5,413 nt of DNA from an uncultured Anaerotruncus sp. (lineage in GTDB: Bacteria; Bacillota_A; Clostridia; Oscillospirales; CAG-272), in contig CATYWI010000115.1 of the NCBI GenBank assembly GCA_958414155.1, positions 1-5,413 on the forward strand, read 5' to 3'. Shown here one piece after another: positions 1 through 5,102 of this stretch (position 1 is the stretch's first letter; every line of letters starts with the position of its first letter). Below the pieces are notes generated by a model. It searched no databases. It worked only from the letters and a program-made list of their open reading frames with translations, and was not told the DNA's origin. A program made the translations under genes and the position numbers.

Positions 1-108
1 CACTCTGCGGTTTCAACGACGCTTCAAGTTTACGCCCATGCCACTGAGGAAAGCAGCAAACGAGCAGCCGACACGATGCAAAACATTTTTGAAAAGCTCA
101 AAGCCTGA
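1..108 (+). CDS. Tyrosine recombinase (integrase), C-terminal fragment
   Basis: Frame 1 is open from the window edge to TGA at 106-108 and gives the last 35 residues of a phage- or ICE-type tyrosine recombinase. It opens with His (bases 1-3), which fits the histidine of the LGH box, followed by SAVSTTLQVYAHAT. The Tyr at 31-33 sits in the family's Y-x-H-A context and should be the nucleophile that forms the covalent 3'-phosphotyrosyl bond with DNA. A short charged helix (EESSKRAADTMQNIFEKLKA) closes the protein, as is usual in the family. The Arg residues of the active site lie left of the window. The gene reads toward the 3' end of tRNA-Thr, with 105 bases between its stop and the tRNA, which suggests an element integrated at that tRNA. 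The family call is firm. Whether the upstream part is intact cannot be seen. Confidence 0.88.
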   Translation, partial: HSAVSTTLQVYAHATEESSKRAADTMQNIFEKLKA

Positions 109-150
109 ATCTGTAAGGGGTATTTTCGGGGGTAAGGCAATGCCCGAATA

Positions 151-173
151 AACAAAAAACACAACATGTTGTG
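151..173 (-). terminator. Probable terminator of tRNA-Thr
   Basis: Read on the minus strand, the first repeat folds as CACAA / loop CATG / TTGTG and is followed directly by TTTTTTGTT (159-151). It lies about 40 bases beyond the CCA end of the tRNA. The stem is only 5 bp, so strength is uncertain, but the T run and position fit. The 192-205 copy may add a weaker first stop. Confidence 0.5.
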
Positions 174-209
174 CTTTGGAATCTAACCAAACACAATATG
201 TTGTGCTTT
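157..209. repeat. Two tandem 21-base repeats with palindromic cores
   Basis: The 21 bases at 157-177 recur at 189-209 with a single C/T difference and a 32-base period, about three helical turns. The core of the first copy, CACAACATGTTGTG (160-173), is a perfect palindrome. The core of the second (192-205) departs by one base. They fill much of the space between the recombinase stop and the 3' end of tRNA-Thr. Two roles fit: paired bidirectional terminators, or protein sites such as recombinase arm-type or accessory sites at the edge of an integrated element. The repeat itself is directly visible; its role is inferred. Confidence 0.8.
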
Positions 210-211
210 TT
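192..211 (+). terminator. Possible terminator of the recombinase gene
   Basis: On the plus strand the second repeat folds as CACAA / loop TATG / TTGTG and is followed by CTTTTTA. The stem is short and AT-rich but the T run is good. It lies 83 bases after the recombinase stop. A further stem, TTCGGG/CCCGAA (125-130 with 143-148), lies nearer the stop but has no T run. Confidence 0.4.
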
Positions 212-213
212 AT

Positions 214-289
214 TGGAGCTGGTGGCGGGATTCGAACCCGCGACCTGTTGATTACGAATCAACTGCTCTACCGACTGAGCCACACCAGC
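214..289 (-). tRNA. tRNA-Thr (anticodon CGT)
   Basis: The minus strand gives a complete 76-base cloverleaf: 7-bp acceptor GCTGGTG/CACCAGC, D arm GGCTCAGTCGGTAGAGC, anticodon stem GTTGA/TCAAC around loop TTCGTAA, T arm GCGGG-TTCGAAT-CCCGC, discriminator T and an encoded CCA (214-216). The anticodon CGT (plus-strand bases 254-256) reads ACG, so it is a threonine tRNA. Its promoter is at 322-350 and candidate terminators lie beyond 213. A recombinase gene abuts its 3' side, so the tRNA 3' half is the likely attachment site of an integrated element. Confidence 0.96.
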
Positions 290-321
290 AATTCACGCAC
301 GCTTGCTTAGCGCGCTTTTTT

Positions 322-350
322 ATTATATCACATATGCTTGTTTTTTGCAA
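322..350 (-). promoter_or_regulatory. Sigma-A promoter of tRNA-Thr
   Basis: On the minus strand TTGCAA (350-345) and TATAAT (327-322) are separated by exactly 17 bases. Transcription should start near 315, giving a leader of about 25 bases before the mature tRNA at 289. A perfect -10 box and ideal spacing match a strong stable-RNA promoter. Confidence 0.8.
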
Positions 351-361
351 TATCTTTTTTC

Positions 362-386
362 AAAAAAACCGAAATTATTTCTTCGG
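362..386 (-). terminator. Minus-strand hairpin with T7 run upstream of the tRNA promoter
   Basis: On the minus strand CCGAA (386-382) pairs with TTCGG (373-369), a GU pair extends it, and seven Ts (368-362) follow at once. It would stop minus-strand transcription coming from the right and so insulate the tRNA promoter. No minus-strand gene lies directly upstream, so the role is uncertain. Confidence 0.4.
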
Positions 387-403
387 GATCATGCACCGCG
401 GTT

Positions 404-440
404 TTGTGTCACTTCCGCGCCATGTGCATAAACTGTGCAT
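404..440 (+). promoter_or_regulatory. Weak promoter candidate and direct repeat before the three-gene operon
   Basis: No strong sigma-A promoter is visible before the gene at 475. The best match is TTGTGT (404-409), 17 bases, then CATAAA (427-432), which is poor in the -35 box. The heptamer TGTGCAT occurs at 423-429 and 434-440, one helical turn apart, and CATGCAC (390-396) mirrors GTGCATG (435-441). This may be a regulator site, or the promoter may belong to an alternative sigma factor. All of this is tentative. Confidence 0.25.
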
Positions 441-474
441 GAGGAACATTGATATCTTACGGAGGTAACAGCTC

Positions 475-690
475 ATGAAGATCGACCGTGAAATGCTGCG
501 CCGCATACTCACCCTTGACGACAGTCAGCTGAAGTTCATAATAAGCAGGATAGCGGCTCAGACAGGTGTGGATATTTCGGGCTTTGATATGAGCCCCGCG
601 GCGCTTGCAAAGCTGAGGCTCGCCGTTGAAAGTGCCGATGACGCGGAGCTTGAAAAGCTCGCCGCAGGGCTGCTCGGCGGCAACAACTGA
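475..690 (+). CDS. Small conserved-type protein of unknown function (71 aa)
   Basis: A strong ribosome site GGAGG (461-465) lies 9 bases before the ATG, which fixes the start. The 71-residue product has no signal peptide, no membrane segment and no cysteine. It looks like a helical bundle: helix 1 about residues 4-13 (DREMLRRILT), helix 2 about 15-31 (DDSQLKFIISRIAAQTG), a turn GVDISGFDMSP, then helices at 41-53 and 55-67. Nothing in it suggests an enzyme or a DNA-binding fold. It is the first gene of a same-strand run with 20 bases to the next start, so co-transcription is likely. From memory, short proteins of this style precede homologues of the next gene in Oscillospirales genomes. I could not confirm that here and no function is assigned. 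Confidence 0.85.
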   Translation: MKIDREMLRRILTLDDSQLKFIISRIAAQTGVDISGFDMSPAALAKLRLAVESADDAELEKLAAGLLGGNN

Positions 691-710
691 CCGCGCATGG
701 AGGCGTACAT

Positions 711-1094
711 ATGGCTGATGAAAATCTGAACGGGCTTGACGGAATCATTTCCCGTCTCATGTCAGACCCCGGAATAATGGAGACTGTAAGAAGCGCGGTA
801 TCCGAAATGAAGCTCACGGGAGAAGGCGGCGATGCACCCAAAAAGACCGATACTGCTCCACAGCAGGGCGCACCGGATATGCAGTCGATAGCCGCGCTTG
901 CATCCATGCTCGGAGGCACAGGGGGAGGCCGCGGCAGCAAGCCGCCGGGCGGTGATTCCAACCGCAAAAAAAGGTGCGATCTGCTCAACGCGCTGAAGCC
1001 GTATCTTAACCCCCACCGTCGCGAGACCATAAACTACATGCTGGGGATAGAGCGTCTCGGCGACGTGCTGAAAAGCACTGTGAAGAAGTCCTGA
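711..1094 (+). CDS. Conserved-type hypothetical protein (127 aa) with two helical ends and a Gly/Pro linker
   Basis: TGGAGG (698-703) lies 7 bases before the ATG. The protein has three parts. An acidic N-terminal helical region (about 8-34) contains ISRLMSDPGIMETVRSAV, a pattern seen in small clostridial proteins. A low-complexity middle (about 35-85) is rich in Gly, Pro, Asp and Lys, interrupted by the hydrophobic run SIAALASMLGG (59-69). A basic C-terminal helix pair (about 86-124) contains DLLNALKPYLNPHRRETINYM. There is no signal peptide or membrane segment and a single Cys (89). The amphipathic ends suggest protein-protein contacts, possibly with the 71-aa neighbour. The gap to the next gene is 34 bases with its own strong ribosome site. 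Function unknown; I recall similar C-terminal helices in uncharacterised Firmicutes proteins but cannot verify it. Confidence 0.85.
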   Translation: MADENLNGLDGIISRLMSDPGIMETVRSAVSEMKLTGEGGDAPKKTDTAPQQGAPDMQSIAALASMLGGTGGGRGSKPPGGDSNRKKRCDLLNALKPYLNPHRRETINYMLGIERLGDVLKSTVKKS

Positions 1095-1128
1095 CCGTCC
1101 CGTCCAATGCTCAAAGGAGGGAGATAAA

Positions 1129-1554
1129 ATGTATGCAAAAAACGGTGACCGACGGGTACCCGCCGGTATGACCATACCCGAGAATTACGGTGGAAATGCG
1201 TTTGCGCCGCGTGCGTCGGAAGCGCCACCGCCGCCCCCGGCGCCGCCTTCCGAAAGCGGCTGCGAGTGCCGGCGCGAGCCGCCCGCGCCTCCGTGCAGCG
1301 ACAAGGAAAAGAAGCGCTTCGACGAGCCTCCACGGTGCTGTGAATGCAACGACAAGCCACAGGAAGCGCCGTGTACTGCCGCACGCCCGGAGCCGTGCGG
1401 AGACCGCCCTTCTCCACCGCACGGCGGCTTTATGAACATAAGCATAGGCACCGAAGAGCTTTTGCTGATAGGCATTATGGCTCTGATCTTTTTCAGCGGT
1501 GATGACCGTGACAACGAGCTTCTGATATGTCTTTTGCTCGTGCTGTTGATTTAA
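1129..1554 (+). CDS. Pro/Cys-rich protein with C-terminal hydrophobic hairpin (141 aa), function unknown
   Basis: AAAGGAGG (1113-1120) lies 8 bases before the ATG, the best ribosome site of the three small genes. The N-terminus carries MTIPENYGGNAF (14-25). Residues 28-100 are disordered-looking, dominated by Pro with a PPPPPAPP run (33-40). Eight Cys cluster here (45, 47, 56, 70, 71, 73, 82, 90), including CEC and CCEC. The last 35 residues form two hydrophobic segments, GTEELLLIGIMALIFF (about 107-122) and LLICLLLVLLI (131-141), joined by the acidic turn SGDDRDNE, so a membrane hairpin or stacking module is likely. There is no N-terminal signal peptide. The Cys groups could bind metal or cross-link, as in some spore-coat proteins. 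That is inference; no catalytic motif is present. Last gene of the run; the next plus-strand terminator candidate is at 1681-1739. Confidence 0.85.
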   Translation: MYAKNGDRRVPAGMTIPENYGGNAFAPRASEAPPPPPAPPSESGCECRREPPAPPCSDKEKKRFDEPPRCCECNDKPQEAPCTAARPEPCGDRPSPPHGGFMNISIGTEELLLIGIMALIFFSGDDRDNELLICLLLVLLI

Positions 1555-1680
1555 TGTGAGATATACATCATACATTTATTGTCGATTTCAGTCTAATTTA
1601 GATGAGTATCACGCAAAAACGATTGATAAAAATATGATATTGTCAATAAAACAGCTTTTCTGTCACCTGCGCTACAACAA

Positions 1681-1739
1681 AAAAGCACACCGCACTTCCC
1701 CGCATGAGCTTTGAGCCGCGGAGAATGCCGTGTGCTTTT
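1681..1739. terminator. Bidirectional intrinsic terminator
   Basis: AAAAGCACAC (1681-1690) pairs perfectly with GTGTGCTTTT (1730-1739). The stem continues with interruptions through GCA/TGC and CCGC (1700-1703)/GCGG (1718-1721) around a 14-base loop. On the plus strand it ends in TTTT and could close the three-gene operon, 126 bases after its last stop. On the minus strand it ends in TTTTTTG (1684-1678), which is the better T run. Confidence 0.75.
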
Positions 1740-1978
1740 ATGCTGTTTGTGTATCACCATCAACGGTACGCGGACAGCTTTTCCTTGCCTGTGAACCGAT
1801 TTATTTACGCCGAGCACATAGCCACCGGTCGGGCTGTCAGCCATATGACATTGTTTCCGCCTGTGCATTCCCCTTTGATTTTCCGGCATCTCCGGACACC
1901 GTTTTTTACTCTTACGGTACTTGCGGTACGACCGCGCATTTCACCATCCTGTCAGGTGGCTTTTCTGCCGGTACAGAC

Positions 1979-2035
1979 AAAATGCCCGAGGCGCACAAGG
2001 GCCCCTTTGAAGAGTCCGTTTGCGCCGCCTCGGGC
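1979..2035 (-). terminator. Terminator of the GH4/solute-binding protein operon
   Basis: On the minus strand, starting 22 bases after the lipoprotein stop, GCCCGAGGCG (2035-2026) and its complement CGCCTCGGGC (1993-1984) form a perfect 10-bp GC-rich stem, followed by ATTTTGTC (1983-1976). A small internal AAGG/CCTT stem lies inside the 32-base loop. Position and strength fit the end of the operon. Confidence 0.75.
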
Positions 2036-2057
2036 GATTTATTATTTCGACATTTTA

Positions 2058-3584
2058 TCAGTCGTCGGTAAGTGCTTTAAGTCCTTCGTTGAGGGTATCA
2101 AGCTTGGACTTTACGGGTCTCTCAAGAATCTTGAATCTTGTGGATGCACCGTTGAGCTGATCTCCGATTATCGTGCGGAATTTCTGATGCACCGACTCGA
2201 TGTTCTTGGTGTAAAGAACACCCGGATCGATGTAAAGATTTTCGGTCACTATGTCAAGCATATCCCACGATGCGGGGTCCTTGGCATATTTGTTTTTAAG
2301 AGCTACCTCGTAGTATGCCGGGGTGACTGTACGATAGCTTTCGGAAGCCATCGCCTCAAGCACTGCGCCGATCATATCGCGGCGGTCATGGGGCGTCGTA
2401 TTGGCAATACCGAACGCTGTCATCTGGTCGTGTGCGTAACTGCAATAATCGTCTTGTTCAGCGTTAAGCATGGGTAGCGGAACTATTCCGTATGTATCCT
2501 TCATGCCACGCATATATTCACCCTCGGCCTCAATGATCCTCAGGGTAACCATTGCCGCCGTGCTCTCCGAAAATTTCTTTGCAATGTCCTCCTGCTCGGC
2601 ATCTCCGCTGGTATGCTTTATGCTAAGCGCGCCTTCAGTGCCCCAGAACAACTTCTGCATTTTGTCAACAGCCAATACTGTGCGCTCAAGGTCGAGAGAA
2701 TAGACAAGATAGTTTTCGCTGTCCTTTGTAAGAATGGGGAGTTTGAACGCGCTCCAGTAGGGGTCAACTCCTATCTGGTCGGCATTGGAAACAAAGCCGC
2801 AGATATCGCCTTCGGATGTCTTTTGGTCTGCATCAACATCCTGCCAGAACTTCTGGCATATCTCCATCTGATAGTCGACCGTCCACTGATGGTTATTCAC
2901 CGCGGTATAAAGATCCGGGATGTCCGGAACAGTTTTGAACAGGTCCGCATTGAAGAATGTCACGAAAATGAAACGGTACATCGACAGCGCGATAGCACCG
3001 GTACAAAAATACTGCTTGTCTCCGATGGATGCCGCCTCATTGAAGCCCTGCGACCAATAGGGACGCGCGAGATCAAGGTTGTCTACCGACTTGAGGTTGG
3101 CAAAGCAGTTTTCCGCGGTATACTTTATCGTAGAATAAACACTGTTTGCAAAGATGTCGTAAAGGTGTCCGGTCGCTGCCTGATTGCGGATGATGTCCGC
3201 GACCACGTAGTTGTTGCCATCGATCTTCGTGTTTTCAATGGTAATGCCGAGGCGCTGCTCAACGACCTTGTTGCGTCTCTCGACAGCACTGTCGATAAGA
3301 CCGCCGTCGCTGTTATCGATAGTGACCTCGTCAACGACCCATTTGTTTGAACGGCTGACGATGGTGACCGTCTCGCCGCCGAAATTCAGCGTTGTGGGTA
3401 TCTCATCTCCGATCTCATATTTGCTTGTTGTTTCCGCCGGTATCGTATCTGTGACTTCTACAGAAGCGGTGCTTGTGCTGTCACCCTCGCCATGCGGCTT
3501 GGAGCATGCGGTAAGTCCCGCAAACGCGCCAAGGAGCATCAGCACTGCCATGATGAGCGAAAGTGTGCCAACTGATTTTTTCAT
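2058..3584 (-). CDS. ABC transporter extracellular solute-binding lipoprotein (sugar type)
   Basis: The 508-residue product begins with a lipoprotein signal: MKK, a hydrophobic core, and lipobox L24-T25-A26-C27, so Cys27 should be lipidated and the protein anchored outside the cell. A Ser/Thr/Glu-rich linker follows (about 28-55). The mature domain opens with LNFGGETVTIVSRSN (about 66-80) and RRNKVVEQRLGITIE, the typical first strand and helix of family-1-like binding proteins of Clostridia. Many Trp, Tyr and Phe (YWSQGFNEA, NHQWTVDYQM, DPYWSAF) suit carbohydrate stacking. The length is somewhat above the usual 400-450. GGAGG (3594-3590) lies 5 bases before the ATG, and the gene ends in tandem stops TGA TAA. 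It sits 99 bases after a GH4 glycosidase on the same strand, so its ligand is probably an oligosaccharide, possibly an alpha-galactoside. No permease or ATPase is adjacent. Family firm, ligand inferred. Confidence 0.9.
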   Translation of the reverse strand: MKKSVGTLSLIMAVLMLLGAFAGLTACSKPHGEGDSTSTASVEVTDTIPAETTSKYEIGDEIPTTLNFGGETVTIVSRSNKWVVDEVTIDNSDGGLIDSAVERRNKVVEQRLGITIENTKIDGNNYVVADIIRNQAATGHLYDIFANSVYSTIKYTAENCFANLKSVDNLDLARPYWSQGFNEAASIGDKQYFCTGAIALSMYRFIFVTFFNADLFKTVPDIPDLYTAVNNHQWTVDYQMEICQKFWQDVDADQKTSEGDICGFVSNADQIGVDPYWSAFKLPILTKDSENYLVYSLDLERTVLAVDKMQKLFWGTEGALSIKHTSGDAEQEDIAKKFSESTAAMVTLRIIEAEGEYMRGMKDTYGIVPLPMLNAEQDDYCSYAHDQMTAFGIANTTPHDRRDMIGAVLEAMASESYRTVTPAYYEVALKNKYAKDPASWDMLDIVTENLYIDPGVLYTKNIESVHQKFRTIIGDQLNGASTRFKILERPVKSKLDTLNEGLKALTDD

Positions 3585-3626
3585 GAAAACCTCCGTCTTT
3601 TATTACTGTGAAAAATCATCAGAACA

Positions 3627-3649
3627 TCCCGCGGTTGGCGCCGCCGGGA
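3627..3649 (-). promoter_or_regulatory. Stem-loop between the two operon genes
   Basis: On the minus strand TCCCGGCGG (3649-3641) pairs with CCGCGGGA (3634-3627) with one bulged G around the loop CGCCAA. No T run follows directly; TTTTT comes about 11 bases later. It lies in the 99-base gap before the lipoprotein gene. It could block 3' decay or act as a leaky attenuator that sets the ratio of the two products. Confidence 0.5.
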
Positions 3650-3683
3650 CGAAATGAACATGGGGCGTACTGCCCGTTACAGG

Positions 3684-5009
3684 TCAGTGATATTCGGGAA
3701 GCCATCCCTTGTGAGCCTCGATGAGATCATCGCAAAGAGATACGATGTCGTCAATGGAAAGCTCTGCGGCAGTGTGAGGATCCATCATCGCCGCCTGGTA
3801 TATGGTCTCGCGCTTTTTGGTGACAGCCGCCTCGATGGTAAGGAGCTGAACGTTGATGTTGGTACGGTTCATAGCAGCCAGCTGTTCGGGAAGACGTCCG
3901 ATATGCGTGGGCTGTATGCCGAGTCTGCCGACAAGGCAGGGGACCTCAACGCACGCCTCGGCGGGCAGGTTGTCGATAAGACCGGTATTTATCACGTTGC
4001 CGCCGATGCGGTAGGGCGTATCGGTGACAACCGATTCCATTATGCGGGAAGCATATTCGTTCGAGCGCTTGTGCGTGAAATCAGCCTCAAGCGTCTCACG
4101 CGCCTTTGCCCACTGCTCCTCGTGCTTTTCACAGCGGCGGGGATATTCGTCAAGAGGGATGCGGTATCTCTCGATAAGCTCCGGATACTTGCTCTTGATA
4201 AAGAAAGGATTGTACTCCGCGTTATGTTCGCTGGACTCGGTAACATAATAACCGAGACGGCGTATGTACTCAAAGCGGACAAGATCATTGAAGTCTTCGG
4301 GCGGATTGTCAAGTATCTCAAGGGCGCGGCGGCGGATCTCGGGATAGAGGTCAACGCCGTTGGCATCCTTTATTTCAAGGAGCCATGCCATATGGTTGAT
4401 ACCTGCTATCTTTTCGGTCAGAGGTCTGGCAACGTCATCTGCCATACCGACCTTTTTGAGAAGGGACTTGGTGCAGACCTGAACGCTGTGGCACAGCCCC
4501 ACCGTGCGCACGCCGGTGTAGCGCTCCATGTATCCCGCAAGCATCGCCATAGGGTTGGTATAGTTGAGGAAGAGCGCGTTCGGGCAGACCGCAAGGATGT
4601 CCTCGGCAAAATCTTCAAGCACCGGGATGGTGCGGAGGGCACGGAAGATACCGCCGATACCGAGCGTATCTGCGATCGTCTGACGGAGTCCGTACTTTTT
4701 CGGCACCTCAAAATCGGTCACCGTGCAGGGCTTGTAAAGACCGACCTGTATGGCGTTCACAACGAAATCCGCTCCGCGGAGCGCCTCGCGTCTGTTTTCA
4801 ACGCCGCAGTATTTCACGATCTTTGCGCGGTCCTCGTTGATGTTGTGATTGAGAGCATGAATGATACGGTAGCTTTCTTCAAGACGTACCGGATCGATAT
4901 CATACATCGCGATCTCAAAATCATGCAGGGCATCGCACATCATCATGTCGCCGATAACGTTCCGTGCAAAAACGGAACTGCCGGCTCCCATAAATGTCAT
5001 TTTTCCCAT
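3684..5009 (-). CDS. melA: Glycoside hydrolase family 4, probable alpha-galactosidase
   Basis: This 441-residue cytoplasmic enzyme belongs to GH4, which hydrolyses glycosides by an NAD- and Mn-dependent oxidation-elimination route. E. coli MelA is of similar length. Visible motifs: Rossmann loop GAGSSVFARN (8-17), acidic strand end YDIDP (36-40), NAIQVG (85-90), DTLGIGG (114-120), NYTNPMA (149-155), CHSV (173-176), GINHMAW (203-209) and YVTESSEHNAEY (255-266). Cys173 and His206 match the metal ligands of the family, and a Tyr at 254/255 probably serves as base. The CHSV signature marks the alpha-galactosidase subgroup, against CHE (alpha-glucosidase), CDMP or CN-P (6-phospho-glucosidases). 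The substrate is therefore probably unphosphorylated melibiose- or raffinose-like sugar. The start at MGKMTFMGAGS was chosen because the Rossmann strand begins at once; no normal ribosome site precedes it. It is the first gene of a two-gene operon with the lipoprotein. Confidence 0.93.
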   Translation of the reverse strand: MGKMTFMGAGSSVFARNVIGDMMMCDALHDFEIAMYDIDPVRLEESYRIIHALNHNINEDRAKIVKYCGVENRREALRGADFVVNAIQVGLYKPCTVTDFEVPKKYGLRQTIADTLGIGGIFRALRTIPVLEDFAEDILAVCPNALFLNYTNPMAMLAGYMERYTGVRTVGLCHSVQVCTKSLLKKVGMADDVARPLTEKIAGINHMAWLLEIKDANGVDLYPEIRRRALEILDNPPEDFNDLVRFEYIRRLGYYVTESSEHNAEYNPFFIKSKYPELIERYRIPLDEYPRRCEKHEEQWAKARETLEADFTHKRSNEYASRIMESVVTDTPYRIGGNVINTGLIDNLPAEACVEVPCLVGRLGIQPTHIGRLPEQLAAMNRTNINVQLLTIEAAVTKKRETIYQAAMMDPHTAAELSIDDIVSLCDDLIEAHKGWLPEYH

Positions 5010-5021
5010 GATTGTGATCTT

Positions 5022-5053
5022 TGCCGATCGGGGCGTTCCCGACCGACACCTTT
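5022..5053 (-). promoter_or_regulatory. Leader hairpin next to a distant Shine-Dalgarno of the GH4 gene
   Basis: The 12 bases before the ATG (AAGATCACAATC) hold no Shine-Dalgarno. Upstream, AAAGG (5053-5049) abuts an 11-bp stem with two GU pairs, TGTCGGTCGGG (5048-5038) with CCCGATCGGCA (5032-5022), around loop AACGC. When folded, the stem would bring AAAGG to about 12 bases from the start codon; unfolded, it is 39 bases away. There is no T run, so it is not a terminator. A hairpin-bridged ribosome site is an inference from spacing. Confidence 0.5.
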
Positions 5054-5058
5054 CTTTC

Positions 5059-5102
5059 TTGTTGTAAGCCGCAAGGCATTACTTATAGTAAGTATACAAC
5101 AA
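5059..5102. promoter_or_regulatory. Nested dyads over the GH4 promoter, candidate operator
   Basis: TTGTTGTA (5059-5066) and TACAACAA (5095-5102) form a perfect 8-bp inverted repeat, one arm overlapping the -10 box and the other near +20. Between them TTACT (5079-5083)/AGTAA (5087-5091) and ACTTA (5081-5085)/TAAGT (5089-5093) form overlapping short dyads at the start site. Only one outer arm is transcribed, so this is more likely a protein site on DNA than an RNA hairpin. The regulator is not in the window. Confidence 0.45.

Larger units (their letters stand above)
1555..2057. other. Convergent intergenic region, 503 bases, no supported gene
   Basis: This region separates the plus-strand small-gene operon from the minus-strand sugar operon. 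Bases 1555-1675 are AT-rich and hold only minor dyads, for example ATTGA/TCAAT near 1622-1647. Two terminator hairpins lie at 1681-1739 and 1984-2035. Between them, the minus strand shows a chain of short stems: TCCGG/CCGGA around AGATG, TGTCA/TGACA around TATGGC, and CACC/GGTG. CGGTAC occurs four times (1764, 1915, 1924, 1969). A minus-strand reading frame covers part of it but runs through the terminator stem, has no ribosome site and resembles nothing I know. The stretch could be a small RNA, a decayed gene or plain spacer. Confidence 0.6.

Noticed and set aside
125..148. TTCGGG/CCCGAA stem after the recombinase gene as its terminator
   Set aside because: The stem is 6 bp with a 12-base loop and no T run follows; the repeat at 192-211 is the better candidate.
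157..209. CRISPR-like repeat pair
   Set aside because: Only two 21-base copies with an 11-base gap, no further units and no cas genes in the window.
98..283. 61-codon minus-strand open frame overlapping the tRNA
   Set aside because: It is read through the tRNA sequence and the palindromic repeats and has no ribosome site.
1034..1575. Several Arg/Ser-rich open frames opposite or shifted to the Pro/Cys-rich gene
   Set aside because: They are shadows of Pro-, Gly- and Ala-rich codons in the gene at 1129-1554, which alone has a strong ribosome site.
1593..1889. 98-codon minus-strand open frame in the convergent intergenic region
   Set aside because: It reads straight through the terminator at 1681-1739, has no good ribosome site, and its product is rich in His/Arg/Lys with no recognisable motif.
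1740..1920. Riboswitch-like fragments on the minus strand (AAAGGGGAAT, AGCCCGACC), resembling pieces of cobalamin or ydaO riboswitches
   Set aside because: The remaining conserved boxes are absent, no minus-strand gene lies downstream, and a terminator follows, so the match is probably chance.
1704..2477. 257-codon plus-strand open frame across the intergenic region and the lipoprotein 3' end
   Set aside because: It begins inside a terminator stem, overlaps the lipoprotein gene antisense, has no ribosome site and resembles nothing.
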